A DNA stretch of 40,724 nt. Source: JBNKWA01 sp050299555. Its GTDB lineage: Bacteria; Pseudomonadota; Alphaproteobacteria; Rhodobacterales; Rhodobacteraceae. The position numbers and the translations under genes are program-made. Positions 24,265 to 32,597 of this stretch are shown here, in pieces (the stretch's first letter is position 1; every line of letters starts with the position of its first letter). The notes below the pieces were generated by a model. It was not told the DNA's origin. It did no database searches and saw nothing but the letters and a program-made list of their open reading frames with translations. Where the stretch lies: contig JBNKWA010000003.1 of assembly GCA_050299555.1 (NCBI GenBank), positions 1-40,724 of the forward strand, in the 5' to 3' direction.

Positions 24265-25737
24265 GTGACTTTGAATTTCGATACCCTGGGGCTCAGCCCC
24301 CGCATCCTCAAGGCCCTGCCATCGCTCGGCCTCGACACGCCCACCCCGATCCAGGCGGAAGCCATCCCGGCGATTCTCCGGGGCCGCGACATCATGGGCC
24401 TCGCCCAGACCGGCACCGGCAAGACCGCTGCCTTCGGCCTGCCGCTGGTGCAGCACCTGATGGCCAGCCCGGTGCGGCCGCTGCCGAAATCGGTGCACGC
24501 GCTGATCCTGGCGCCGACCCGCGAGCTGGTGAGCCAGATCGCCCGCAACCTCAAGGGCTTTGCCCGCGGCACGCCGCTGTCGGTGGCCACCGTGGTGGGC
24601 GGCGCCGGCATCGGCCCGCAGATCAAGACCCTGAGCCGCGGCGCTGACGTGTTGGTGGCCACGCCCGGCCGCCTCATCGACCTGATGGAGCGGCGCGCGG
24701 TGACGCTTCGCGATGCCCGCTTCCTGGTGCTGGACGAGGCCGACCAGATGCTCGACATGGGCTTCATCCATGCCTTGCGCCAGATCGCGCCGAAACTGGC
24801 CACGCCGCGGCAGACGATGCTTTTCTCGGCCACCATGCCCAAGCTGATGGGCGAGATCGCCGGCACCTACCTGAACGATCCGCTGAGGATCGAGGTCAGC
24901 CCGCCGGGACGCGCCGCCGACAAGGTCGAGCAGTCGGTGCATTTCGTCACCGACCAGAAGGACAAGACCGAGCGGCTGATCGAGCTGCTCTCGGAGCGGC
25001 CGCGCGACCTCAGCCTGGTCTTCGCCCGCACCAAGCACGGCGCCGAGAAGCTGATGAAGACCCTGGTCGCGGCCGGCATCGACGCCGCCTCTATCCACGG
25101 CAACAAGAGCCAGGGCCAGCGCGAGCGGGCCATCGGCGCGTTCCGGGCCGGCACGGTCAGGGTGCTGGTGGCCACCGACGTGGCGGCCCGCGGCATCGAC
25201 ATTCCGGGCGTGAGCCACGTCTACAACTTCGATCTGCCCGAGGTCGCCGAGGCCTATGTGCACCGCATCGGCCGCACGGCGCGGGCCGGCGCCGACGGGC
25301 AGGCGGTGGCGCTCTGCGCGCCGGCCGAGATCGGGCTGCTGCGGGCCATCGAGCGGCTGACGAAGATTTCCGTGCCGGTTGTCGCCGGCGAGGTGCCCCC
25401 CGACAGCGCCGCCGAGGCGCCGCGCCGGGGTCGCCAGCAGCAGGGACGCCAGCAGCAGGGGCGGGGGCAGAAGCCCGGCCGGCGGGCGGGCCCGAAGCCG
25501 GAGCGGCAGGCGCGGCCGGATGCGGCCACGAGCAAGCCCGGCGGCAAGCGCCGGCGCGGGCGCAAGGGCGGCGGTGCCGACGCGGGAGCGGCCAGCAACG
25601 TGGTCCAGATGCCGGTCCGCGCGGCTGGCGAGGAAAGGCCGCGCAAGGCCGCCAAGCCAGCAGCCAAGAAGGCCGCGCCGCTGCCCGAGGGCTTCCGCCC
25701 CAAGGGCTGGCGGGTGCGCCAGAAGGCCAGCGCCTGA
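24265..25737 (+). CDS. DEAD-box RNA helicase (RhlE-like)
   Basis: ATP-dependent RNA helicase of about 490 residues. Ordered motifs: Q motif TPTPIQAEAIP, Walker A AQTGTGKT, PTRELVSQ, TPGRLIDL, DEAD in LDEADQMLDMG, SAT in LFSATMP, TDVAARGIDIP and HRIGRTARAG. The C-terminal ~100 residues are basic and low-complexity (Gln, Gly, Arg, Lys rich), typical of RNA-binding tails, and end KGWRVRQKASA. The start is uncertain: GTG 24265 (VTLNFDTLGLSP) fits family N termini; TTG 24271 and GTG 24217 are alternatives. It acts in RNA structure remodelling, probably ribosome assembly or cold adaptation. Ends 13 bp before the convergent fabI. Confidence 0.94.
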   Translation: MTLNFDTLGLSPRILKALPSLGLDTPTPIQAEAIPAILRGRDIMGLAQTGTGKTAAFGLPLVQHLMASPVRPLPKSVHALILAPTRELVSQIARNLKGFARGTPLSVATVVGGAGIGPQIKTLSRGADVLVATPGRLIDLMERRAVTLRDARFLVLDEADQMLDMGFIHALRQIAPKLATPRQTMLFSATMPKLMGEIAGTYLNDPLRIEVSPPGRAADKVEQSVHFVTDQKDKTERLIELLSERPRDLSLVFARTKHGAEKLMKTLVAAGIDAASIHGNKSQGQRERAIGAFRAGTVRVLVATDVAARGIDIPGVSHVYNFDLPEVAEAYVHRIGRTARAGADGQAVALCAPAEIGLLRAIERLTKISVPVVAGEVPPDSAAEAPRRGRQQQGRQQQGRGQKPGRRAGPKPERQARPDAATSKPGGKRRRGRKGGGADAGAASNVVQMPVRAAGEERPRKAAKPAAKKAAPLPEGFRPKGWRVRQKASA

Positions 25738-25750
25738 CGCTGGCCCGCGG

Positions 25751-26554
25751 CTACAGGTTCTCGACCTGCGCCATGCCCATGACGTGATAGCCACCATCGA
25801 CGAAGATCACTTCGCCGGTGGTGCAGGCGCCAAGCTCGGACAACAGGTATAGCGCGGTGCCGCCCACCGCCTCGAGCGACGCGTTCTGCCGCTGCGGGGC
25901 GTTCATCTCGGCCGCCCGGAAGACCTTGCGGGCGCCGCCGATGGCCGCTCCGGCCAGGGTCCGCATCGGCCCGGGACTGATGGCGTTGACCCTGATCCCT
26001 TCCGGCCCGAGGTCGTTGGCGAGATAGCGCACCGACGCCTCCAGCGCCGACTTGGCCACGCCCATGACGTTGTAGTTCGGCGTCACCCGCTGCGACCCGA
26101 TATAGGTCAGCGTCACGATCGAGCCGCCATCCTTCATCAGCGGCGCGGCGCGGCGGCTGAGATCCACGAGGCTGAAGCACGAGATGTCGAGCGAGTTCAG
26201 AAAGTTCGCCCGGGTGGTGTTGAGGAACCGGCCCTGCAGCTCGGACTTGTCCGAATAGGCGATGGCGTGGACGAGAAAGTCGATGCCGCCCCATTCGGCC
26301 TTCAGCGTCTCGAACACCGCGTCGAGCGAGGCCTCGTCCTGCACGTCCGCCGGCATCACCAGCGTCGAGCCGATGCTTTCCGCCAACGGCCAGACCCGCT
26401 GCCCGAAGGCCTCGCCCTGATAGGTGAAGGCCAGCGTCGCGCCATGGGCGCTGAGCGTCCGCGCGATGCCCCAGGCGATGGACTTCTCGTTGGCGACACC
26501 CAACACCAGACCGCGCTTGCCGGCCATCAGCCCGCCGCTCGCCATGTCGCTCAC
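25751..26554 (-). CDS. fabI: Enoyl-ACP reductase (NADH)
   Basis: Final reduction step of fatty-acid elongation; target of triclosan-type inhibitors in the family. 267 residues. The Rossmann start is KRGLVLGVANEKSIAWGIA and the active-site pair is Tyr161-x6-Lys168 in YNVMGVAKSALE; SPGPMRTLAGAAI is typical of FabI. It starts with GTG only 2 bp after the fabB stop, with GAGG about 8 bases upstream inside fabB; a downstream ATG at 26545 is too far from that site. Last gene of the fabA-fabB-fabI operon. Confidence 0.96.
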   Translation of the reverse strand: MSDMASGGLMAGKRGLVLGVANEKSIAWGIARTLSAHGATLAFTYQGEAFGQRVWPLAESIGSTLVMPADVQDEASLDAVFETLKAEWGGIDFLVHAIAYSDKSELQGRFLNTTRANFLNSLDISCFSLVDLSRRAAPLMKDGGSIVTLTYIGSQRVTPNYNVMGVAKSALEASVRYLANDLGPEGIRVNAISPGPMRTLAGAAIGGARKVFRAAEMNAPQRQNASLEAVGGTALYLLSELGACTTGEVIFVDGGYHVMGMAQVENL

Positions 26555-26556
26555 CG

Positions 26557-27783
26557 TCAGGCCTCGTAGCGGCTGATGGCCAGGGTGGCGTTGGTGCCGC
26601 CAAAGCCGAAGCTGTTCGACAGGATGGTGTCGTGGCCGGCTTTGTCGATGCGGCTGGTGGCGATCTCCTCGGGCTTCAGCGCCGGGTCCAGCGTGGTGAT
26701 GTTGGCCGAGGCGGCGACGAAATCGTGCTGCAGCATCAGGATCGCATAGATCGCCTCCTGCACGCCGGTGGCGCCCAGGCTGTGGCCGGTCAGCGACTTG
26801 GTGGACGAGACCGGCGGCGTGTGCCCCTCGCCGAAGATGCGGCGGATCGCCTCGATCTCCGACACGTCGCCCACCGGTGTCGAGGTGCCGTGGCTGTTGA
26901 CATAGCTGACCCGGCGGTTGCCGATGGTCGACATCGCCAGCCGCATGGCCCGCTCGCCGCCCTCGCCGGACGGAGCCACCATGTCGTGGCCGTCCGAGGT
27001 GGCGCCATAGCCGGTCACCTCGGCATAGATCCTCGCGCCCCGGGCCTTGGCGTGCTCAAGCTCCTCCAGCACCACCACGCCGCCGCCGCCGGCGATGACG
27101 AAGCCGTCGCGGGTGGCGTCATAGGCGCGGCTCGCGGTCTCGGGCGTGTCGTTGTATTTCGAGCTCATCGCGCCCATGGCGTCGAAGAGGCAGGACAGGG
27201 TCCAGTCCACTTCCTCGCCACCGCCGGCAAAGACGATGTCCTGCTTGCCGAGCTGGATCTGCTCGACCCCGTTGCCGATGCAATGGGCCGAGGTCGCGCA
27301 GGCCGAGGTGATCGAGTAGTTCACGCCCTTGATCTTGAACGGCGTCGCCAGGCAGGCCGAGTTGGTGGAACTCATGCCCTTGGTGACCATGAACGGCCCC
27401 ATGCGCTTGGGGCTGCCGGTCTCGCGGACGATGTTGTGGGCGCGGAAGAAGCTTTTCGTCGACGGCCCGCCCGAGCCCATGACCAGGCCGGTGCGCTCGT
27501 TGGAGACCTGGTTCGGCTCCAGCCCGGCATCGGCCACCGCATGCTTCATGGCGATGAAGTTATAGGCCGCACCGTCGCCCATGAAGCGCAGGTCGCGCTT
27601 TTCGATATGGTCTTCCAGCACGATCTTCGGCCGGCCCTCGACGCGGCTGCGAAAGCCGTGCTCGGCCATGTCCGGGGCGAAGGTGATGCCCGAGCGGCTT
27701 TCCTTCAATGAGGTCACCACCTCGTCCTGGCTGTTGCCGATGGACGAGACGATGCCAAGGCCTGTGATCGCTACGCGGCGCAT
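26557..27783 (-). CDS. fabB: 3-oxoacyl-ACP synthase I
   Basis: Beta-ketoacyl-ACP synthase that elongates unsaturated intermediates after FabA. 408 residues. The catalytic triad is Cys162 (SACATSAH), His298 (NSHGTSTPVGD) and His334 (KSLTGHSLGA), and the C-terminal loop is NSFGFGGTNATL. AGGAG precedes the ATG by 8 bases. It lies 38 bp after fabA. The assignment to FabB rather than FabF rests on similarity and on the adjacency to fabA. Confidence 0.96.
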   Translation of the reverse strand: MRRVAITGLGIVSSIGNSQDEVVTSLKESRSGITFAPDMAEHGFRSRVEGRPKIVLEDHIEKRDLRFMGDGAAYNFIAMKHAVADAGLEPNQVSNERTGLVMGSGGPSTKSFFRAHNIVRETGSPKRMGPFMVTKGMSSTNSACLATPFKIKGVNYSITSACATSAHCIGNGVEQIQLGKQDIVFAGGGEEVDWTLSCLFDAMGAMSSKYNDTPETASRAYDATRDGFVIAGGGGVVVLEELEHAKARGARIYAEVTGYGATSDGHDMVAPSGEGGERAMRLAMSTIGNRRVSYVNSHGTSTPVGDVSEIEAIRRIFGEGHTPPVSSTKSLTGHSLGATGVQEAIYAILMLQHDFVAASANITTLDPALKPEEIATSRIDKAGHDTILSNSFGFGGTNATLAISRYEA

Positions 27784-27821
27784 GCGGGGTCTCCTGAGTT
27801 GGGGGCCCTAGGCGTTCAGGA

Positions 27822-28346
27822 TTACTCCTGGAACAGGCCGACCTTCATGTCGGTTGTGGTATATATGATCTCGCCGTCAGCTTTCACGATGCCGTTGGCC
27901 ATGCCCAGCTTCAGCTTGCGGTCGATGACCCGGGTGAAGTCGACGAAGAAGGTCAGAAGCCGGGTGGCGGGTGTCACCATGCCGGTGAGCTTGACCTCGC
28001 CCACGCCAAGCGCCCGGCCCTTGCCCTGCATGCCGCGCCAGCCGAGGTTGAAGCCGGTGAGCTGCCACAGGCCGTCGAGGCCGAGGCAGCCCGGCATCAC
28101 CGGGTCGCCGAGGAAGTGGCACTTGAAGAACCAGAGGTCGGGATGGATGTCGAACTCCGCCACCACGTGGCCCTTGCCGGCGCTGCCGCCGTCGTCCGAA
28201 ATCTCGGTGATGCGGTCCACCATCAGCATCGGCGGCGCCGGCAGCTGGGGGTTGCCAGGCCCGAACATCTCGCCGCGGGCGCATTGCATAAGCCCGTCGT
28301 GGTCGATGCTTGTGGGCCTCTCGGAGGTCAGGCCGGCTGTTGCCAT
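27822..28346 (-). CDS. fabA: 3-hydroxydecanoyl-ACP dehydratase/isomerase
   Basis: Introduces the cis double bond in type II fatty-acid synthesis by dehydrating and isomerising the C10 intermediate. 174 residues, usual length. Active site His77 and Asp91 lie in FFKCHFLGDPVMPGCLGLDG; LMVDRITEIS is conserved. AAAGGAA lies upstream of the ATG. The gene is divergent from irr, an arrangement I know from other Rhodobacterales. Confidence 0.97.
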   Translation of the reverse strand: MATAGLTSERPTSIDHDGLMQCARGEMFGPGNPQLPAPPMLMVDRITEISDDGGSAGKGHVVAEFDIHPDLWFFKCHFLGDPVMPGCLGLDGLWQLTGFNLGWRGMQGKGRALGVGEVKLTGMVTPATRLLTFFVDFTRVIDRKLKLGMANGIVKADGEIIYTTTDMKVGLFQE

Positions 28347-28406
28347 GCAGTCTTTCCTTTGCGTTCAAGGCCGTCCTAGCACCCGGCCGATCGACCGCGC
28401 AATAGC

Positions 28407-28434
28407 TTGACAGGGGAAGTGCGCGTCATAGACT
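28407..28434 (+). promoter_or_regulatory. Candidate irr promoter
   Basis: TTGACA (28407-28412), 16 bases, TAGACT (28429-28434), on the plus strand in the divergent fabA–irr gap; predicted start about 60 bases before the irr ATG. A perfect -35 hexamer is rare in this GC-rich genome. No clear Irr-box palindrome was seen. Confidence 0.6.
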
Positions 28435-28498
28435 CCCCCTGCAACAGGGCCGCGCGGGTTGGCCGACGACCCGGCGGCGCTCATCGAGCCGGCAAGGT

Positions 28499-28933
28499 AT
28501 GGATCGTCAGACGGTATCGCCAAGCATCGCTGAACGCCGCGCCATGGACTGGCTGGCGGGGGCGGGGCTGCGTCCGACCCGGCAGCGTCTGGGCCTGGCG
28601 ACGCTTCTGGTGGGCGATGGCGAAAACCGCCACGTCACGGCGGAAAGCCTGTTCGAGGCCGCCGGCACGGCCGGTGTCAAGGTCTCGCTGGCGACCGTCT
28701 ACAACACGCTTCGGGCGTTCTGCGAGGCCGGGCTCCTGTCCGAGATCATGGTCGACGGCAATCGCTCGTATTTCGACACCCGGACCGATGACCACCCCCA
28801 CTACTACTGGGAGGAGGACGGCACGCTCTCGGACGCCCCGGCCAATGCCGCGCGGCTGACCGCGCTGCCCACCGTGCCCAAGGGGACCGAGGTCGCCCGC
28901 GTCGATGTGGTAATCCGGCTGCGACGGGTCTAG
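28499..28933 (+). CDS. irr: Iron response regulator, Fur family
   Basis: A 144-residue Fur-superfamily regulator. In alphaproteobacteria Irr senses haem/iron status and represses iron-storage and haem genes under low iron. The winged helix spans about 20-80, with recognition helix VSLATVYNTLRAFCEAGLL. The His-rich motif DDHPHYYWE (about 97-105) corresponds to the HxH haem/metal site. The CxxC zinc motifs of true Fur are absent, which supports Irr. The N-terminal GCPWHD haem motif known from Bradyrhizobium is missing, as in other Rhodobacterales. Strong promoter upstream. Confidence 0.93.
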   Translation: MDRQTVSPSIAERRAMDWLAGAGLRPTRQRLGLATLLVGDGENRHVTAESLFEAAGTAGVKVSLATVYNTLRAFCEAGLLSEIMVDGNRSYFDTRTDDHPHYYWEEDGTLSDAPANAARLTALPTVPKGTEVARVDVVIRLRRV

Positions 28934-28965
28934 CCGGCGGTCGGCCGGGCCGGCGGAGGTACAGC

Positions 28966-29769
28966 ATGCGCATTTTCGGCAGAGCCGTGTTGATCGGCCT
29001 TCTGGCCCTTTGGGGCCACGCCTCGGCCCAGGGGGTGATGGACGGTGTCGACCTGTCCTCGCCGCGCATGACCGAGGCCGAGCTTACCCGCGCCGAGGTG
29101 GAAATCCGGCTGGCGGATGCCCGGTCGGCGGACGCGGGGGGCAAGCCTGCCGATTTCACCGGCATGCGGCTGAACGGGCTGGACCTGTCGGGCCTGGACC
29201 TGACCGGCGCGGTCTTTCGCAGCGCCGCGCTGAACGGCACCGATCTGACCGGCGCGATCCTGGACGATGCCGTGCTCGATCAGGCCTGGGTGCTGAACGC
29301 GCACCTGAAGGGCGCAAGCCTGAAGGGCGCATCGCTGTTCATGACCCAGATGATGGGCGCCGACCTCGCCGGGGCCGACCTGACCGGAGCCCGGGCGGCG
29401 GCAGATTTCAGCCGCGCCGACCTGTCCGGCGCGATCCTGAAGGGGGCCGACCTTTCGGCGGACATGAAGAACCAGTCCATGGGGCTGATGCGCGGCGTTC
29501 TGAGAAAGGCCGACCTGACCGGCGCGGACCTTTCCGGCGCGATGATGAGCCGGGCCGACCTGGAATTCGCCCGGCTTCCGGGCGCAAACCTCAGCAACGC
29601 CGACCTGTCCATGGCGACCCTGGGCGGCGCCGACCTGACCGGCGCCAACGTCACCGGAACCCGCTTTCACCAGGCCGATCTCACCTCGTCGCAGTTGAAG
29701 GCGCTGCAGGGTGCCCAGCCCGGCCAGTTCGATGGCGCCAGGAACCTCGACCGGGCGTTCCGCGACTGA
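28966..29769 (+). CDS. Exported pentapeptide-repeat protein
   Basis: A 267-residue secreted protein. The signal peptide (FGRAVLIGLLALWGHASAQ) is followed by long runs of A(D/N)LxG-type pentapeptides, for example LDLSGLDLTGAVF, ADLAGADLTGA, ADLTGADLSGAMMS and ADLTGANVTGT. These form a right-handed quadrilateral beta-helix in the family. A strand of the helix is interrupted around DMKNQSMGLMRGVLR. GGAGG precedes the ATG by 8 bases. It lies 32 bp after irr and 20 bp before the DUF547 gene, so the three may be one transcript. Function unknown; the exported location argues against a gyrase-protecting role. Confidence 0.85.
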   Translation: MRIFGRAVLIGLLALWGHASAQGVMDGVDLSSPRMTEAELTRAEVEIRLADARSADAGGKPADFTGMRLNGLDLSGLDLTGAVFRSAALNGTDLTGAILDDAVLDQAWVLNAHLKGASLKGASLFMTQMMGADLAGADLTGARAAADFSRADLSGAILKGADLSADMKNQSMGLMRGVLRKADLTGADLSGAMMSRADLEFARLPGANLSNADLSMATLGGADLTGANVTGTRFHQADLTSSQLKALQGAQPGQFDGARNLDRAFRD

Positions 29770-29789
29770 TCCCCGACAGGTTCCAGACA

Positions 29790-30596
29790 ATGCAGAACCG
29801 CAGAACAATTCTTGCCGGCGCCGCAGCGTTCATCGGCGCCGGGCCGGCCGGGGCGGCGCCAGATGCCCGGCTGTCGGATCGGCGCTGGACCAGCTTCGGT
29901 GGCGCTGGGGATCCGGATTATGGCGCCTGGGACCGCATCCTGCGGGCCGGCGTTCGAAACGGCGCCGATGGCATCGCCCGGTTCGACTATGCCCGTGCCG
30001 ATCACCTGGCGGTGGAAGGTCTCGTCACGGCGCTGGAGGCGATAGACCCGCGCACGCTCGGGCAGGCCGCCGCCTTCGCCTACTGGGTGAACCTCTACAA
30101 CGCCGTGACCGTTCGCACCGTGCTGCGCGCCTGGCCGGTGGGTTCCATTCGCGACATCGGCGGTGGGCTTTTCTCGCCCGGACCCTGGAAGGACGAACTG
30201 GTGCTGGTGGCCGGACAGGGCCTCAGCCTCGACACCATCGAGCATGGCATCCTGCGGCCGATCTGGCGCGACGCGCGGGTGCACTATGCGGTCAACTGTG
30301 CCGCGCTGGGCTGTCCGAACCTGGCGCCGCGGGCCTATCGCTCGGACCGGCTGACCGAGATGCTGGATGCCGGGGCACGGGCCTATGTCAACCACCCCCG
30401 CGGCGTTTCGCTGGCCGGCGGTGGCCTGACGGTGTCGTCGATCTATGACTGGTACGCGGCGGATTTCGGCGCCAGCGATGCGGCGGTGATCGACCACTTT
30501 CGCCGATATGCCGAGCCGCCGCTGAAAGCCGCGCTGGCGGAACGTGGCCGGATCGGCGGCTACGCCTATGACTGGCGCATCAACGCCAGGGGCTAG
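29790..30596 (+). CDS. Exported DUF547 domain protein
   Basis: A 268-residue protein of the DUF547 family. The N terminus MQNRRTILAGAAAFIGAGPA is a signal peptide with an Arg pair of possible Tat type. Conserved family features are the AYWVNLYNAVTVRTVL segment, the VHYAVNCAALGCPNL segment with two cysteines, and SSIYDWYAADF. The family is thought to have a cysteine-protease-like fold, but no reaction is established. The upstream open frame is a shadow of the pentapeptide gene; the ATG at 29790 is the first start after that gene's stop. It ends with TAG. Confidence 0.85.
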   Translation: MQNRRTILAGAAAFIGAGPAGAAPDARLSDRRWTSFGGAGDPDYGAWDRILRAGVRNGADGIARFDYARADHLAVEGLVTALEAIDPRTLGQAAAFAYWVNLYNAVTVRTVLRAWPVGSIRDIGGGLFSPGPWKDELVLVAGQGLSLDTIEHGILRPIWRDARVHYAVNCAALGCPNLAPRAYRSDRLTEMLDAGARAYVNHPRGVSLAGGGLTVSSIYDWYAADFGASDAAVIDHFRRYAEPPLKAALAERGRIGGYAYDWRINARG

Positions 30597-30694
30597 GCGC
30601 CGCATCACCTGCCAACGCCTTGACGGTGGCCACATTATTGTCAGTTTGTCGGTACAGAACGTTCGACCACATCCATTGGTAGCGAGAGGCAACA

Positions 30695-31537
30695 GTGACC
30701 ACCGTCGTCAGATATTTCGATGCCGCCGGCCTGACCGGCGATGAGTTCCTGGATTTCAGCGCCATGACCGTTCTTTCGGTCACCGACTCGCTGATGCGCA
30801 TGCGGATGGAAATCACCGACGGGTCGCTGGCAGGGTTCTCCATGGTGGTCAGCGTCTATGGGGATTTCAATGCGCCCACGCCCGAGGACATCTCGATCGA
30901 CCGCATGGTGATGAGCGTCAATGGCGACCGGGTGATGTCGATCGACTTTGGCGACTTCTTCTCCGGCCTGGCCTTCGACGACGCCTTTGGCGGCGGCATC
31001 AAGTACATCGGCAACACCTTCGCAAACATCCTTGAGGGTGACCGCGGCCGCGACCAGCTTTTCGGCGGCGGCGGCAACGACAAGCTCTTCGGCTTCAGTT
31101 CCAACGACAAGCTCTTCGGCGAGGGCGGCATCGACCGGCTGTTCGGCGGCGGCGGCAACGACACCGTGTCGGGCGGCGCCGGACGCGACAAGATCTTCGG
31201 CAATGGCGGTGCCGACAAGCTGTTCGGCGGCACCCACGCCGACGACTTCTTCTTCCGCAGCATCAACGACAGCCGCGTTGGCGCGCTGCGCGACGTGATC
31301 AAGGATTTCGAGGCCGGTCTGGACGAGATCAACCTCTCCAAGATCGACGCCAACACGCTGCTGTCCGGCAACGATGCCTTCTCCTTCATCGGCGCCGATC
31401 TGTTCGACGCGCTGGCCGGTCAGCTCAGGTACTCCAACGGCATCGTGCAGGGCGACGTCGATGGCGACGGGGTGGCGGATTTCGAGATCAAGATCGCTGG
31501 CGGGATCGACCTGACAGCGTCCGACTTCGTCCTTTGA
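30695..31537 (+). CDS. RTX calcium-binding protein 1 (putative type I secretion substrate)
   Basis: A 280-residue protein. The first ~95 residues (VRYFDAAGLTGDEFLDF onward) form an unrecognised domain shared with the next gene. Seven nonapeptides of the RTX calcium-binding type follow, such as DKLFGEGGI and DRLFGGGGN. A serralysin-like C-terminal beta region then ends ASDFVL, an Asp followed by hydrophobic residues as in type I-secreted proteases. There is no signal peptide and no catalytic domain. GTG start with GAGAGG upstream. No type I secretion genes are in the window. Function unknown. Confidence 0.85.
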   Translation: MTTVVRYFDAAGLTGDEFLDFSAMTVLSVTDSLMRMRMEITDGSLAGFSMVVSVYGDFNAPTPEDISIDRMVMSVNGDRVMSIDFGDFFSGLAFDDAFGGGIKYIGNTFANILEGDRGRDQLFGGGGNDKLFGFSSNDKLFGEGGIDRLFGGGGNDTVSGGAGRDKIFGNGGADKLFGGTHADDFFFRSINDSRVGALRDVIKDFEAGLDEINLSKIDANTLLSGNDAFSFIGADLFDALAGQLRYSNGIVQGDVDGDGVADFEIKIAGGIDLTASDFVL

Positions 31538-31562
31538 GAATTCGAGAGGTTCCGGGCGGCCC

Positions 31563-31592
31563 GCGGCGTTAACCTGTTTCGATTCACGCCGC
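31563..31592. repeat. Inverted repeat downstream of RTX gene 1
   Basis: GCGGCGT (31563-31569) and ACGCCGC (31586-31592), perfect arms with a 16-base AT-rich spacer. No T-tract; possibly a protein-binding site or an mRNA 3' hairpin between the two RTX genes. Confidence 0.4.
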
Positions 31593-31626
31593 ATTTAGGT
31601 CAAATTCTTTTCATTGCGTGCCAGAA

Positions 31627-31664
31627 CCGGTGCGGGGCCACCCCCGTGCCGGATCAATTTTTTT
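31627..31664 (+). terminator. Terminator/attenuator in the leader of RTX gene 2
   Basis: Stem CCGGTGCGGGG (31627-31637) with CCCCGTGCCGG (31642-31652), 11 pairs including two G-U, loop CCAC, followed by ATCAA and a 7-T tract (31658-31664). It ends only 17 bases before the second RTX ATG and 3 bases before its ribosome-binding region, so there is no room for a promoter after it. Confidence 0.75.
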
Positions 31665-31681
31665 AGCGAGGGGAGGCAATA

Positions 31682-32581
31682 ATGGCCGCCATTGTTCGAT
31701 ATTCCGAGGCAGCCGGCGAGACCGCCGAGGATTTTCTTTTCTTCACCGGACTGGAGGTGGTCAAGCTGACCGACTCGCTCATGCGCATGAGGGGTGAGAT
31801 CACCGGCGACGCCTTCAACGGCGAGACGCTGATCGTCAAAATCTACGGTGCCTTCGACACGTCGAGCTACGAAGTCCTGTCCGTGTCGAAGATGACGTTC
31901 CTGGCCGCGGGCACCAGCGTGATGGGGATCAGCTTCAGACCCGACCTGCCGGACTTCGGTGCCAGCTTCAACGCTGCGTTCTCGGCTGGCTTCAAGCAGG
32001 TCGGCAATTCCTTCGCAAACTATCTCCTGGGCGACCGCGGCGCGGATACCGTGTTCGGCGGCGCGGGCAACGACCGCCTGATCGGGCTCCAGGGGAACGA
32101 CCGGCTGTTCGGCGAAGGAGGGAACGACCGGCTCGAAGGGCGCTCTGGCAACGACAAGCTTGTCGGTGGGGACGGCAGCGACAGGCTGATGGGCAATGGC
32201 GGCGACGACACCATCCTGGGCGGGGCCGGCCGGGACAAGATCTTTGGCCACACCGGTGCCGACATGCTGTTCGGCGGTGACAATCTCGACTATTTCTTCT
32301 TTCGTAGCAGTAGTGAAGCCGGTTTTGGCGCTGCCCGCGATGTCATCGGCGACTTCGAGACGGGTCTGGACCTGATCGACCTGTCCCGGATCGATGCCAC
32401 AACCGCTGTCGGCAACGGGACATTCACCTTCATCGGCGCCGACCCGTTCGCCAGCGTCTCGGGTCAGCTCCGCTATGCCGACGGCATCATCCAGGGCGAT
32501 ATCAACGGCGACGGTGCGGCCGATTTCGAGATCGAGATCGCCGGCGCCGTGGCGCTGACCGAATCCGACTTCGTCCTTTAG
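31682..32581 (+). CDS. RTX calcium-binding protein 2 (paralogue of the preceding gene)
   Basis: A 299-residue paralogue of the neighbouring RTX protein. The N-terminal domain is similar (VRYSEAAGETAEDFLFF; both share LTDSLMRMR/VTDSLMRMR). Nine nonapeptides such as DRLFGEGGN and DKLVGGDGS follow, two more than in the first protein. The same C-terminal region ends LTESDFVL. No signal peptide, no catalytic domain. The ribosome-binding site AGGGGAGG is very strong. It lies directly behind a terminator-like hairpin, so its expression must rely on read-through or attenuation control. Probably exported by a type I system encoded elsewhere. Confidence 0.85.
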   Translation: MAAIVRYSEAAGETAEDFLFFTGLEVVKLTDSLMRMRGEITGDAFNGETLIVKIYGAFDTSSYEVLSVSKMTFLAAGTSVMGISFRPDLPDFGASFNAAFSAGFKQVGNSFANYLLGDRGADTVFGGAGNDRLIGLQGNDRLFGEGGNDRLEGRSGNDKLVGGDGSDRLMGNGGDDTILGGAGRDKIFGHTGADMLFGGDNLDYFFFRSSSEAGFGAARDVIGDFETGLDLIDLSRIDATTAVGNGTFTFIGADPFASVSGQLRYADGIIQGDINGDGAADFEIEIAGAVALTESDFVL

Positions 32582-32597
32582 GCGGCTGCCCGGCGCC

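Noticed and set aside
31040..31250. CRISPR-like or tandem DNA array in the RTX genes
   Set aside because: The repetition is protein-level (nonapeptides with varied codons), with no spacers and no cas genes.
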